A stretch of DNA of 64,000 nucleotides from Thermohalobaculum sp039816045 (GTDB lineage: Bacteria > Pseudomonadota > Alphaproteobacteria > Rhodobacterales > Rhodobacteraceae). Shown one piece after another: positions 48,082-58,022 of the stretch. Made by a program: the position numbers and the translations under genes. Below the pieces are notes generated by a model. The model made no database searches and was not told the origin of the DNA. It saw only the letters and a program-made list of their open reading frames with translations. The stretch's first letter is position 1. The number at the start of each line of letters is the position of its first letter. The stretch spans positions 20,343-84,342 of the forward strand of contig JBCBYB010000021.1 in assembly GCA_039816045.1 (NCBI GenBank), written 5' to 3'.

Positions 48082-51000
48082 TCAAGCGGTCGCCCTCTCC
48101 GGACTGTCCGAGAGTGGATAGGTCAGCCGCGAGACCATCTCCGTCGGACAGACCTGCCAGAACAGCCCTCGATGGTTTGCCCAGTCGCGGAGGATCTCGG
48201 CGGCGAGCCGGCTCTCGGTCTGACGCTCGTGCTCCCGGATCAGCCCCAGCAGAAGTTCCTCCCAGAACCGACTGTCGAGGCGCTGGACCTCCAGGGTCTC
48301 AGGGTTCACCCGGTTTTGGAACACGCCCTCCGGGTCACGGACAAAGGCCATGCCGCCGGTCATGCCCGCGCCGAAATTGTCGCCAACCGAGCCGAGGATT
48401 ACCGCGACACCACCGGTCATGTACTCGCACCCGTTCGAGCCGCAGCCCTCGACCACAACGGTCGCACCCGAGTTGCGGACGCAGAACCGCTCGCCGGCCT
48501 GACCCGCGGCAAAGAGCTTACCCGCGGTGGCCCCATAAAGGACCGTGTTGCCGATGATCGTGTTGTCCTCTGCCTTCAGCGGAGAGACCAGCGGCGGTCG
48601 CACGGTGATCGTGCCGCCGGAGAGCCCCTTGCCGACATAGTCGTTCGCATCTCCGAAGACCGAAATCTTCAGTCCGGGGGCGGCGAAGGCGCCGAGGCTC
48701 TGCCCCGCCGAACCCTCGAGCCGCACCGTCAGATGTCCCTCCTGCAGCTCATTCCGCATCCCGAACCGCCGTACGATATGGGAGCTGACGCGCGTCCCAA
48801 CCGTCCGCTGCGTATTCTCAACCGAATAGTCGAGCTGCATCTTCTCACCGTCTTTGAAGAACGGTCCAGCATCGGCCACGATCTGAGCATCTAGCGTGTC
48901 GGGCACGGCATTGCGGCCACGATCGCGGCGGTACTGGATGTCGTGCCCTTCGTCCACCCGCACGAGCATCGGGTTGAGGTCGAGATCGTCGAGATGCGCA
49001 GCCCCGCGGCTCACCTGCGCGAGCAGATCCGCGCGCCCGATGATCTCCTCGATCGAACGCACGCCCAAGGAGGCCAGGATCTCCCGGATCTCCTGCGCCA
49101 TCAGGGTGAAGAGGTTCACCACCTTATCCGCGGTGCCGGTGAACTTCTCCCGCAGGGCCGGGTCCTGGGTGCACACCCCGACCGGGCAGGTGTTCGACTG
49201 ACACTGGCGGACCATGATGCAGCCCATGGCGATGAGCGCCGCGGTGCCGATGCCGTATTCCTCCGCCCCCATCATCGCAGCGATGACGATGTCGCGCCCG
49301 GTCCGCAGGCCGCCATCGGTGCGCAACGTGATCCGCTCGCGCAGCTGGTTGAGCGCGAGCACCTGATGCGCCTCGGTCAGACCCATCTCCCACGGGAGAC
49401 CCGCGTATTTGATCGAGGTCTGCGGGCTCGCCCCGGTGCCGCCGTTGTGGCCCGAGATCAGGATGACATCCGCCTTTGCCTTGGCGACCCCCGCGGCGAT
49501 GGTGCCGACACCAGTGGCCGAGACCAGCTTCACCGTCACCTTCGCATCCGGGTTGATCTGCTTCAGGTCATAGATCAGCTGCGCCAGGTCCTCGATCGAG
49601 TAGATGTCGTGGTGCGGCGGCGGAGAGATCAGCGTGACCCCCGGCGTCGAGTGCCTGAGCCGCGCGATCAGCTCGGTCACCTTCATGCCTGGCAGCTGGC
49701 CACCCTCGCCGGGCTTGGCGCCCTGTGCGACCTTGATCTCCAGCTCCTGGCATTGGTTGAGATACTCCGCCGTCACGCCAAAGCGGCCCGACGCCACCTG
49801 CTTGATCTTGGCAGATGGGTTGTCGCCATTCGGCTCGGGCTGGAAATGTGCCGGATCTTCACCGCCTTCGCCGCTGTCGGATTTCGCGCCGATCCGGTTC
49901 ATGGCGACGTTGAGCGCCTTGTGCGCCTCCGGGCTCAGCGCCCCGAGCGACATCCCAGGCGTCACGAAGCGCTTGCGGATCGAGGTGATGCTCTCAACCT
50001 CCTCGAGCGGAACGGGTGCCCCGACGGGCTTGAAGTCTAGCAGATCGCGCAGGTGGATCGGCGGTTGGCCAGCCATGCCCTCCGAGTACTTCTTCCACAG
50101 CGAGAACGAGTTCTGCGCGACTGAGGCCTGCATCATGTGCATCAAGGTCGCGCCCCATGCATGCACCTCGCCTTTGCGGCGGAGCTTGTAGAGCCCGCCG
50201 ATCGGGAGCACATCGGCCCCTTGGAAAGCGCGCCCGTGCACCGCCCGCAGCTTGGCCTCGATGCCCGCCATGCCGATACCGGATATCCGCGAGGGCATGC
50301 CAGGGAAGAACTCCGCCACCAGCGCACGCGAGAGACCCACCGCCTCGAAATTGCAGCCTCCGCGATAGGAGGAGACCACCGAGATGCCCATCTTGGACAT
50401 GATCTTCCTGAGACCCCAGTCGATAGCGGTGCGGAAATTGGCGATGGCCTGCTCCGGCGCACCGTCGATCAGGCCGCGCTCGACCCGGTCGATCAGCGAG
50501 GCCTCGGCCAGATAAGCGTTCACAGTGGTTGCGCCGACTCCGATCAGCACCGCGAAGTAATGCGGGTCGACGCACTCCGCCGAACGCACATTGAGCGAGC
50601 AGAAGGTGCGGAGCCCCTGGCGCGTCAGCCAGGCATGGACCGCAGACGTCGCAAGGATCATCGGCAGGCCGATCCGCTCGTCGTCAACGCCTTCATCCGT
50701 GAGCACGATGTGCGCGGCGCCTGCGCGGACGGCCTCCTCGGCCTCGGCCCTGATCCGGTCGAGTGCCGCACGCAACGCTCCCGTCGCATCGCCCGCTGCG
50801 AAGGTACAGTCGATCCGGCGGTGATCCTCGCCGAAAGCCGCACTCATGCGCTCGAACTGGGCGTTGGAAACCACCGGGCTCTCGAGCGTGAAGATCTCGG
50901 TCTGACTGCTGTCCTCGTCGAGCACGTTCTTGAGGTTGCCGAAGCGGGTCTTCAGGCTCATCACCCGGTGTTCGCGCAAGCTGTCGATCGGCGGATTTGT

Positions 51001-52593
51001 CACCTGGCTGAAGTTCTGCCGGAAGAAGTGGCTGAGCGGCCGATAGCGCTCGGAGAGCACGGCCGAGGGCGTGTCGTCCCCCATCGACCCGATGGCCTCC
51101 TTGGCCTCTTCGCCCATGGGCGCCAGGATCGCTTCCAACTCCTCCATGGTGAAACCGGCCGCGATCTGACGCCGGCGGAGGTCCCCGCCATCAAAGATCT
51201 GGCGCTCGGGCTGACCCGCAAGTTCTGCGGACAGGTCGGTCACCCGCGAGGTCCACTCCGCATAGGGCTTCTCACCCGCGAGCCGGTCCTTGATCTCGGT
51301 GTCGTGGAGGAGCCGCCCCTCGGTCATGTCGATCGCCAGCATCTGTCCGGGGCCAAGTCGGCCTTTCTCGACCACGCCGGACTCATCCACCGGGACCATG
51401 CCGATCTCGGAGCCGGCAATGACCATCCCGTCGCCGGTCACCACATAGCGCATCGGCCGCAGCCCATTGCGGTCCATGCCCGCAATCACCCATCGCCCAT
51501 CGGTCGCACAGATCGCCGCCGGACCGTCCCATGGCTCCATCACCGCGTTGGAATAGGCGTACATGGCGCGCCAAGCCTCGGGCATGGTCTCGGCGTTCGA
51601 CCAAGCCTCCGGCACGAGCATAGTCTTGGCCATCGGCGCATTGCGCCCGGCCCGGACCATCACCTCGAACACCGCATCGAGCGCTGCCGAATCCGAGGAT
51701 CCTGCCGCCACGATCGGTTTGATATCCTCCGCGAGGTCGCCGAAGTGGTCGTGCGCCATCCGGATCTCATGGCTGCGCATCCAGTTCAGGTTGCCCTTCA
51801 GCGTGTTGATCTCGCCATTGTGCGCCAGCATCCGGAAGGGCTGGGCAAGCCACCACTGCGGGAAGGTGTTGGTGGAATAGCGTTGGTGATAGATTGCGAA
51901 GGCGCTGACATAGCGTTCATCCTTCAGATCGGGATAGAACTCCGCCACCTGCTCCGCCAGCATCATGCCCTTATAAATGATGCTCCGGCAGGACAGCGAG
52001 CAGATGTAGAAGCCTTGGATCTGCGCCCGCGCCATGGCCTTCTCGATCCGGCGGCGGATGACATAGAGCTCGCGCTCAAAGGTCTCCTCGTCGGTGTCCT
52101 TGGTGTTGGCGATGAGGATCTGCTCGATCTCCGGGCGCGTCGCATTGGCCTTCTCGCCGAGGACACGGATGTTCACGGGCACCTGGCGCCAGCCGTAGAT
52201 GTAATAGCCGAGCCGCAGCACCTCGCTCTCGACGATGGTCCGAGCGGTTTCCTGCGCGCCAAAGTCGGTACGCGGAAGAAACACCTGACCGACAGCGAGA
52301 CGCCCGGCCCCAGGTTCGTGCCCGGTGCGGCGGATCTGGTCCTCAAAGAAGGCAGTGGGGATTTCCACATGGATGCCCGCACCGTCGCCGGTCTTGCCAT
52401 CGGCATCCACAGCGCCCCGGTGCCAGACGGCCTTGAGCGCCATAATCCCCTTCTCGACCACATCGCGGCGGGGTTTGCCGTCGATGGCCGTCACGAGGCC
52501 GACGCCGCAGGAGGCGTGCTCCTCTTCGGGCAGATACATGCCGGTGTCGGCGAGACGTGCGGCCTCGGCCGCCCAATCGGTGCTGCGGGTCAT
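48082..52593 (-). CDS. gltB: Glutamate synthase large subunit
   Basis: A 1503-residue NADPH-dependent glutamate synthase alpha subunit, making glutamate from 2-oxoglutarate and glutamine. N-terminal amidotransferase nucleophile Cys is at residue 29 in EEEHASCGVGLVTAIDGKP, implying removal of a 28-residue propeptide. The FMN domain has SGHNGGTGASPQTSIKYAGL and DGGLRTGRDIVIAAMMGA; the Fe-S loop is MGCIMVRQCQSNTCPVGVCT; the C-terminal GXGXG beta-helix ends in GGTITVRPP and EGCGSNGCEYMTGGVAV. ATG overlaps the 64-residue gene by four bases. A plain chromosomal housekeeping enzyme. Confidence 0.98.
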   Translation of the reverse strand: MTRSTDWAAEAARLADTGMYLPEEEHASCGVGLVTAIDGKPRRDVVEKGIMALKAVWHRGAVDADGKTGDGAGIHVEIPTAFFEDQIRRTGHEPGAGRLAVGQVFLPRTDFGAQETARTIVESEVLRLGYYIYGWRQVPVNIRVLGEKANATRPEIEQILIANTKDTDEETFERELYVIRRRIEKAMARAQIQGFYICSLSCRSIIYKGMMLAEQVAEFYPDLKDERYVSAFAIYHQRYSTNTFPQWWLAQPFRMLAHNGEINTLKGNLNWMRSHEIRMAHDHFGDLAEDIKPIVAAGSSDSAALDAVFEVMVRAGRNAPMAKTMLVPEAWSNAETMPEAWRAMYAYSNAVMEPWDGPAAICATDGRWVIAGMDRNGLRPMRYVVTGDGMVIAGSEIGMVPVDESGVVEKGRLGPGQMLAIDMTEGRLLHDTEIKDRLAGEKPYAEWTSRVTDLSAELAGQPERQIFDGGDLRRRQIAAGFTMEELEAILAPMGEEAKEAIGSMGDDTPSAVLSERYRPLSHFFRQNFSQVTNPPIDSLREHRVMSLKTRFGNLKNVLDEDSSQTEIFTLESPVVSNAQFERMSAAFGEDHRRIDCTFAAGDATGALRAALDRIRAEAEEAVRAGAAHIVLTDEGVDDERIGLPMILATSAVHAWLTRQGLRTFCSLNVRSAECVDPHYFAVLIGVGATTVNAYLAEASLIDRVERGLIDGAPEQAIANFRTAIDWGLRKIMSKMGISVVSSYRGGCNFEAVGLSRALVAEFFPGMPSRISGIGMAGIEAKLRAVHGRAFQGADVLPIGGLYKLRRKGEVHAWGATLMHMMQASVAQNSFSLWKKYSEGMAGQPPIHLRDLLDFKPVGAPVPLEEVESITSIRKRFVTPGMSLGALSPEAHKALNVAMNRIGAKSDSGEGGEDPAHFQPEPNGDNPSAKIKQVASGRFGVTAEYLNQCQELEIKVAQGAKPGEGGQLPGMKVTELIARLRHSTPGVTLISPPPHHDIYSIEDLAQLIYDLKQINPDAKVTVKLVSATGVGTIAAGVAKAKADVILISGHNGGTGASPQTSIKYAGLPWEMGLTEAHQVLALNQLRERITLRTDGGLRTGRDIVIAAMMGAEEYGIGTAALIAMGCIMVRQCQSNTCPVGVCTQDPALREKFTGTADKVVNLFTLMAQEIREILASLGVRSIEEIIGRADLLAQVSRGAAHLDDLDLNPMLVRVDEGHDIQYRRDRGRNAVPDTLDAQIVADAGPFFKDGEKMQLDYSVENTQRTVGTRVSSHIVRRFGMRNELQEGHLTVRLEGSAGQSLGAFAAPGLKISVFGDANDYVGKGLSGGTITVRPPLVSPLKAEDNTIIGNTVLYGATAGKLFAAGQAGERFCVRNSGATVVVEGCGSNGCEYMTGGVAVILGSVGDNFGAGMTGGMAFVRDPEGVFQNRVNPETLEVQRLDSRFWEELLLGLIREHERQTESRLAAEILRDWANHRGLFWQVCPTEMVSRLTYPLSDSPERATA

Positions 52594-52784
52594 TCGCGGC
52601 CCTCCTTCTTCATGGGCTTGCGGTAGTAAGGGGTCAGAAAGACGATGTTGGCGGCCATGAAGGCAACCGATCCGGCCAGTGCCACCATGTCTCCAGCGCG
52701 TGCCGAAGAGACGATGAAGAGCGCGGCGCAGACGATAAACAGCCACCATCCGGCGAGGCTGTAGGCGCGATCCGACAGCTTCAT
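52590..52784 (-). CDS. Small membrane protein between gltB and GFA gene
   Basis: A 64-residue protein with two hydrophobic helices (SLAGWWLFIVCAALFIVSSA and VALAGSVAFMAANIVFLTP) and a positively charged C-terminus (YYRKPMKKEGRE). ATG overlaps both neighbours in the four-base ATGA way. I have no function for it. The tight coupling argues that it is real. Confidence 0.7.
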   Translation of the reverse strand: MKLSDRAYSLAGWWLFIVCAALFIVSSARAGDMVALAGSVAFMAANIVFLTPYYRKPMKKEGRE

Positions 52785-53203
52785 CCCGTACCCCCGGTGA
52801 AAGCGGCCACGACTTCCTCGCCCGTCATCATTTTGGTCTTGTTGGCGAAATCGTAGAAGTTCGGTTTGTCCTCAACGAAGATCTGCGTGCGGAAGTCGAA
52901 CTCTGCCGGGTCGAACAGGCCCGCCGACAGGGAGTAGAAATCCTGGGCGACAAAGCGGTACCACAGCGGTGTGCCACAGATGCCGCAGAACGCGCGCTCC
53001 GCCCAGTCGGAGGAGGCGTAGGTCCGGATTGCGTCCTCCCCTGCGACCTGCGGACGGGCGCCGGTTTCGGTATGGAGCGCAAAGGCGGGGCCACCACCGG
53101 TCAATTTGCGGCACATCCCGCAATGGCAGGCATCTACGACCGTTTCTTTGGCCTCGAGCGTCACCGTGACTGCGCCGCAGAGGCATTTCCCCGTCATCGC
53201 CAT
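52781..53203 (-). CDS. GFA-family (glutathione-dependent formaldehyde-activating-like) protein
   Basis: A 140-residue GFA protein with a zinc site from CLCGAVTVTL, CHCGMCRKLTGG and FCGICGTPLWYR. Such proteins bind glutathione or formaldehyde adducts; most are uncharacterised. Start at 53203 with GGAGAG. It lies between gltD and gltB, overlapping the 64-residue gene by four bases. Confidence 0.87.
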   Translation of the reverse strand: MAMTGKCLCGAVTVTLEAKETVVDACHCGMCRKLTGGGPAFALHTETGARPQVAGEDAIRTYASSDWAERAFCGICGTPLWYRFVAQDFYSLSAGLFDPAEFDFRTQIFVEDKPNFYDFANKTKMMTGEEVVAAFTGGTG

Positions 53204-53264
53204 GGCGAGCTCTCCAGTTTTGTCAGGATTTGACCGTGTGCACTCTTCACGCTGTGCGCGCTGC

Positions 53265-54698
53265 TTACTCGGCGGCGATGGCGGCTGCACCGACAAGCCG
53301 CTCGGCGATGGCGTCCGCGGCTTCGCGCCCGTCCCGGATCGCCCAGACCACCAGAGACGCGCCCCGCACGATGTCGCCCGCCGCGTAGACACCAGGCAGA
53401 GACGTCTCGTGCGTCCGGAAATCAGCCTTGATGGTCCCCCAGCGGGAGACATCGAGCCCCTCGACACCCCACATCTTGATCAGGTCTTCGGGCTCGAAGC
53501 CAAGCGCCTGGATCGCGAGGTCACAGCCCTCGGTGAATTCGGAGCCCGGAACCTCCTCCGGAGCCTGGCGACCTGTTACATCTGGCGCCCCGAGCCGCAT
53601 TCGAACCGCACGGACCCCGCTCACCCGATCGTCGCCGGTGAACCCCTTGGGCGCCGACAGCCATTCGAAGACCACGCCTTCTTCCTCGGCGTTCTGCACT
53701 TCGCGTTGGCTGCCGGGCATGTTGGCTCGGTCCCGGCGGTAAAGGCACTTTACCGAAGTCGCCCCCTGGCGCACCGCGGTCCGGACGCAATCCATCGCCG
53801 TGTCGCCACCGCCGATCACCACGACGCGTTTTCCTTCGGCATTCAGCGTGCCGTCGTCGAAAGCCGGAACAGCATCGCCAAACCCATTGCGGTTGGAGGC
53901 GACAAGATACTCGAGCGCTGGTACGATCCCCGCGAGACCGGAACCCGGCGCCTTGAGATCGCGCGCTTTGTAGACCCCGGTTGCGATCAGCACGGCGTCA
54001 TGGGTGTCGCGCAGATACTGAAAGGGAACGTCCCCTCCGATATCGACATTGAGCCGAAAGGTGACGCCGGCTTCCTCTAGCTGCTCATTGCGCCGGACAA
54101 CGACTGGTTTCTCGAGCTTAAAACCGGGGATGCCATAGATCAGAAGCCCGCCAGACCGGTCATAACGGTCGTAGATCGTCACCTGGAAACCCATGCGGCG
54201 CAGGCGATCGGCCGCTGCCAGACCAGCGGGTCCCGCCCCTATGATGCCGACGGATTGGGGACGCTCTTCCGGTACGGGAATTGGCTGCACCCAGCCCTCA
54301 TCCCAGGCGGTGTCGGTGATGTACTTCTCGACCGCGCCGATTGTGACCGTGCCATGGCCCGATTGTTCGATGACGCAGGAACCCTCGCAGAGCCGGTCCT
54401 GCGGACAGATGCGGCCGCAGATCTCCGGAAAGGTGTTGGTCTCTTGGCTGACCTCATAGGCCTCGCGCAAACGTCCCTCGGCCGTGAGCTTCAGCCAGTC
54501 CGGGATGTTGTTGTGCAGAGGACAGTGGGTCTGGCAAAAGGGCACGCCACACTGCGAGCAGCGCGCGGCCTGATCGGCGGCCTTCTCCGCTGCATACTCG
54601 CGATATATCTCGCCGAAGTCTTCCGCCCGTTCGGACGGAGAGCGCTTCTCTGGCATCTCACGTTCACGCTGGGTGAACTTGAGCATCTTCTGGGCCAT
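53265..54698 (-). CDS. gltD: Glutamate synthase small subunit
   Basis: A 477-residue NADPH-oxidising beta subunit. Fe-S cysteines: ARCSQCGVPFCQTHCPLHNN and CGRICPQDRLCEGSC. FAD site VGIIGAGPAGLAAADRLRRMG and NADPH site VVVIGGGDTAMDCVRTAVRQG, with CLYRRDRANMPGSQREV. It feeds electrons to GltB. ATG has AAGGAAC. Begins the gltD-GFA-64aa-gltB operon. Confidence 0.97.
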   Translation of the reverse strand: MAQKMLKFTQREREMPEKRSPSERAEDFGEIYREYAAEKAADQAARCSQCGVPFCQTHCPLHNNIPDWLKLTAEGRLREAYEVSQETNTFPEICGRICPQDRLCEGSCVIEQSGHGTVTIGAVEKYITDTAWDEGWVQPIPVPEERPQSVGIIGAGPAGLAAADRLRRMGFQVTIYDRYDRSGGLLIYGIPGFKLEKPVVVRRNEQLEEAGVTFRLNVDIGGDVPFQYLRDTHDAVLIATGVYKARDLKAPGSGLAGIVPALEYLVASNRNGFGDAVPAFDDGTLNAEGKRVVVIGGGDTAMDCVRTAVRQGATSVKCLYRRDRANMPGSQREVQNAEEEGVVFEWLSAPKGFTGDDRVSGVRAVRMRLGAPDVTGRQAPEEVPGSEFTEGCDLAIQALGFEPEDLIKMWGVEGLDVSRWGTIKADFRTHETSLPGVYAAGDIVRGASLVVWAIRDGREAADAIAERLVGAAAIAAE

Positions 54699-54853
54699 GG
54701 GCCTGTTCCTTGAGCCTGCCGCAATTGGAGCGGTTTTGGGTCGGTCGCGCGGTATCTAACCGATGCTTGCGGAGAAATAAAGTCAGTAATTTTTACCCAT
54801 ATCGATCGGTAAGCTCGCGCATTAGCCTGGCAGAGAGCAATTTCGGAGAGAAA

Positions 54854-54875
54854 TATGTCATCCTTTATGACATAA
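54854..54875 (+). promoter_or_regulatory. Inverted repeat and six-codon leader ORF before uppP
   Basis: TATGTCAT - 5 bases - ATGACATA (54854-54874) is a perfect 8-bp inverted repeat in an AT-rich stretch. The same bases encode a mini-ORF ATG TCA TCC TTT ATG ACA TAA (54855-54875) with GGAGAG just upstream. It lies 53 bases before the uppP start, in the divergent gltD-uppP gap. It could be an operator or a leader peptide; both are speculative. Confidence 0.35.
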
Positions 54876-54927
54876 ATGCTTTTCCAGCAGTCTTTCCATA
54901 GCCGTGGATGCGCGGTAACGCTCTCCC

Positions 54928-55728
54928 ATGAGCGCCTTGGACCTTATCATACTGGCCCTGATTCAGGGCATCACAGAGTTTCTTCCGATCTCGTCCTCGG
55001 GCCATCTGGCTCTCTGGCCCTTGCTCACCGGACGGCCCGATCAAGGGGTCACGCTCGACGTAGCGGTGCATGTTGGCACCCTGATCGCGGTCTGCGCCTA
55101 TTTCAGAACAGACGTGGGCCAAGTCTTCCTTGGCGCAGCCGACATCCTACGCGGGCGTTTCCAGACAAAAGCTGCGCGCCTCGCGATGTTGCTCGCCTTC
55201 GCGACAATCCCCGCGGTGATCGCTGGTCTTGCGTTGAAGCTATCCGGCGTCATGCCCTCGCTGCGCAGCGTTGCGGTCATCGGATGGGCTACACTTATCG
55301 GCGGGTTGCTGCTCTGGGTGGCTGACCGCATGGGCAGCACCGGCCGCTCCGGGTGGGGGTGGCGCGAGGCCGGCCTGATGGGCCTTGCCCAAGCGGTCGC
55401 CCTTGTCCCTGGAACGAGCCGCTCCGGTGCCTGCATGACCATGGCCCGGGCCCTTGGCTACCCACGCGCCGAAGCCGCCCGACTGGCGCTGCTGATGGCA
55501 GTGCCCACCATTTTGGCCGCCGGAACCGTCGAGACCGCTGGCTTGGTCGCGGACGGAAACCTTGACCTTGGAGCCGAATTTGCCGTTGCCGCTGGCCTTG
55601 CGTGCCTTTCTGCATGGGGAGCCCTCGCCGTGATGATGCGCATGTTTCAATCCGACTGGACGATGACACCCTTCGTGCTCTACCGATTGGTGCTTGGCTG
55701 CGGTTTGCTTTGGATCGCCCATGGATAG
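54928..55728 (+). CDS. uppP: Undecaprenyl-diphosphatase UppP/BacA
   Basis: A 266-residue membrane enzyme that dephosphorylates undecaprenyl diphosphate, recycling the lipid carrier for peptidoglycan and glycan synthesis. ALIQGITEFLPISSSGHLAL with the catalytic Glu is the N-terminal motif; AQAVALVPGTSRSGACMTMA carries the PGTSRSG signature with the catalytic Arg. About 8 helices. The ATG lacks a strong ribosome-binding site. Confidence 0.96.
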   Translation: MSALDLIILALIQGITEFLPISSSGHLALWPLLTGRPDQGVTLDVAVHVGTLIAVCAYFRTDVGQVFLGAADILRGRFQTKAARLAMLLAFATIPAVIAGLALKLSGVMPSLRSVAVIGWATLIGGLLLWVADRMGSTGRSGWGWREAGLMGLAQAVALVPGTSRSGACMTMARALGYPRAEAARLALLMAVPTILAAGTVETAGLVADGNLDLGAEFAVAAGLACLSAWGALAVMMRMFQSDWTMTPFVLYRLVLGCGLLWIAHG

Positions 55729-55872
55729 AGGCCTCGCGCCCTAACCTGACCTTTACCCCGATACCGCATAACGGAACCCTAGAGGGTGTTGTGGGCGATT
55801 GTTGTGTGGTCACCACATATTGACGCCCGTCCCAATCTTGGTAGCCTGAAGAGGAGCAGAAGGGTATTCGTA

Positions 55873-56280
55873 ATGACCAATGTCCGCAGCCTCAGGCCGC
55901 GTCGCCTTGGCCAACTGGTCCTGAGCGACGGTTTGAGAGTGGCCTACACCTTTGAGGTTCATGCCTTGCGGTCCCAGCCTGTGGCCTTCGATGCGGTGTT
56001 CGCCTTTGTCCGGCTCGAGGGAGCGCAGCCGGTCCCTCTTTTTATCTGCTGTGCTGAAGACCTCTCCACCCGCCTCGGCGCATGTCCTGAGCGGGAAGCC
56101 GCGAGGGATCTTGGCGCAAGCTATCTTCTCGTCCACGTTCCGGAAGAAGGTGACGACGTCAGCGCAACCGCCGCCGCAGGCAGACTCCGGTCCTGGTACT
56201 GTCCAGCTCTGAATGGGCGCCAAGGTCAAGACCCCTTGGGCACGGCGCCTACGCTGCAGCAGGTTGCGGGAGCGGACTGA
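55873..56280 (+). CDS. Hypothetical protein
   Basis: A 135-residue frame, MTNVRSLRPRRLGQLVLSDG then VAYTFEVHALRSQPVAFDAV and DDVSATAAAGRLRSWYCPAL. I do not recognise it. The beta-strand-rich pattern and Shine-Dalgarno-like AAGGG 10 bases upstream offer weak support. It stands between uppP and an IS66 copy, so it may be marginal or decaying. Confidence 0.4.
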   Translation: MTNVRSLRPRRLGQLVLSDGLRVAYTFEVHALRSQPVAFDAVFAFVRLEGAQPVPLFICCAEDLSTRLGACPEREAARDLGASYLLVHVPEEGDDVSATAAAGRLRSWYCPALNGRQGQDPLGTAPTLQQVAGAD

Positions 56281-56389
56281 CCGGCTCGGGTCAACGCGTA
56301 AGCCACGCCCTCAAGGCGGCAGCCGAAACCACCCAGACAACGACCACTAGGATCGCAGCCCGACTGCTCTTCGGCAGTAACCGGTCGAT

Positions 56390-57958
56390 CTACGCCGCCT
56401 TGACCTTCTGATTTTTTTCTGCGGTCCAGTTCCAGGGCAGGAGTTCGTCGAGCCGCGGGTTGATGAGGTCGGCGATGCGGGCGAGGACGTCGGCGAGGTA
56501 GGCCTCGGGATTGAGGCCGGACATCTTGGCTGTCTATATAATCGTCATGGCGTCGGCCAGGATCTCGCCGCCAGCATCGGAGCCGGCGAACATCCAGTTC
56601 TTCCTGCCGATCACCACCAGCTTGACGGCGCGCTCCGCGGCATTGTTGTCCAGCGCCACGCGACCGTCCTCGAGGAAAAGCGTGAAGGCGGGCTAGCGGC
56701 CGAGGGCGTAGCGCATTGCCTTCGCCAGGTCGCCCTTGCCGGGGATGCGCGCGATCTGGCCGGTCAGCCAGGCATGGAAGGCCTCCACCCGCGGGCGGCT
56801 CTCGCGAGTTCGGATCTCGAGGCGCTGTTCGGCGGGCAGGCCGGCGATCCGGCGCTCGATGTCATAGAGGTCGCCGATCCGCTCGAGCGCCTCGCGGGCG
56901 ATCTCCGATCCGTTCGATTTCCAGACATCGTGGAAGTCGCGGCGCATATGTGCCCAACAGGCGGCCTCGCGCACCTGGCGGATGCCGTCCGGCCCCGGTT
57001 CGTAGAGCGCCTTGAACCCGGCATAGGCGTCTGCCTTGAGGACGACGGCGAAGCCCTCGAGATGCTTTCGGGGATGTTCGCCCTTGCGGTCGACCGCGAA
57101 GAAGTAGGCGACACCTGGCGAATCGTCGCCGCACCAGGGCCGATCATCCCGGACGTAGGCCCAGATCCGGCCCTCCTTGACGCCGCGCTCCTTGCCCGCG
57201 GACTTCATCTTCGGATCGAGCACCCGGATCGGCGTGTCGGGACCCCATGAAAGTTCGCTGTGCGAATTTGCCATGGGCACCCGGTCGTCCACATGCAGGC
57301 GGGCGGCGGAGAGGACGCTCTCCTTGATCTTCGCGACCAGCGGGCCGAGGGCGCCAACCGCCTGGCCGCAACAATCGATCAGGGTGGAGCGGGGAATGTC
57401 GGCGCCGAGCCGGGCGAAGATCTCGCCCTGGCGATAGAGAGGCGGGTGGTCGTCGAACTTGGCGACCAGGATGTGCGCCAGCAGCCCGGGGCCGGCCATG
57501 CCGCGCGGGACCGGGCGCGACGGCGCCGGCACCTGGGCAATCTTCTCGCAGCGCCTGCAGGACTTCTTCGGACGGACCGTCTCGACGATCTTCAGCTTCG
57601 CAGCAACGTATTCAAGGATCTCGGACGCTTCCTCACCAAGAAGGCGCGGGGCCGCTCTGGCAGGCGTCGGCTCGCCGGTGTCGCTCTCCCCGGCCTCGGG
57701 GCGGGTGTCTTCCGCGGCGATCTTCACCTCAAGGGCCTCGAGCGCCAGCTCGAGCTGCGTAATCTCGCGCTCGATCTTCTCCGAGGAGCGCCCGAACTTC
57801 TGGCGCTTGAGCCGGACGATCCGAAGCTTCAGGGCTTCCACCAGCGCCTCGTAGGCCCTGACGGAGGCACTGATCTGCGCCCGCAGCGCCCGCTCCTCGG
57901 CGACGATCGCCTTGAGCGCGGCCGGGTCGTCGGGAAGCTGGTCGAGAGCGGCATCCAT
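56390..57958 (-). pseudogene. IS66 transposase TnpC, two nonsense codons and a 48-bp insertion
   Basis: A full-length IS66 transposase reading frame (523 codons) with N-terminal leucine-rich helix (LKLRIVRLKRQKFGRSSEKI), zinc-finger CRRCEKIAQVPAPSRPVPRG, the DDE core (ARLHVDD, EGRIWAYVRDDRPW, ACWAHMRRDFHDVW). Two in-frame TAGs interrupt it: at 56693-56695 after YALGR (normally Trp) and at 56534-56536 in a TII-stop-TAK context (normally Glu). Also 16 extra codons (about 57239-57286) split the first catalytic Asp region from TPIRVLDPKMKSAG. Non-functional as written. Confidence 0.85.
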
Positions 57959-58022
57959 AGGCGGAGTTATATCCGGGACGCCGCAGCCAAACTATCGTTA
58001 TCTCTCTGATTCCAATGGATAA

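Noticed and set aside
50137..52626. 829-codon open frame opposite gltB
   Set aside because: Antisense shadow of the glutamate synthase gene; low-complexity Arg/His/Leu composition.
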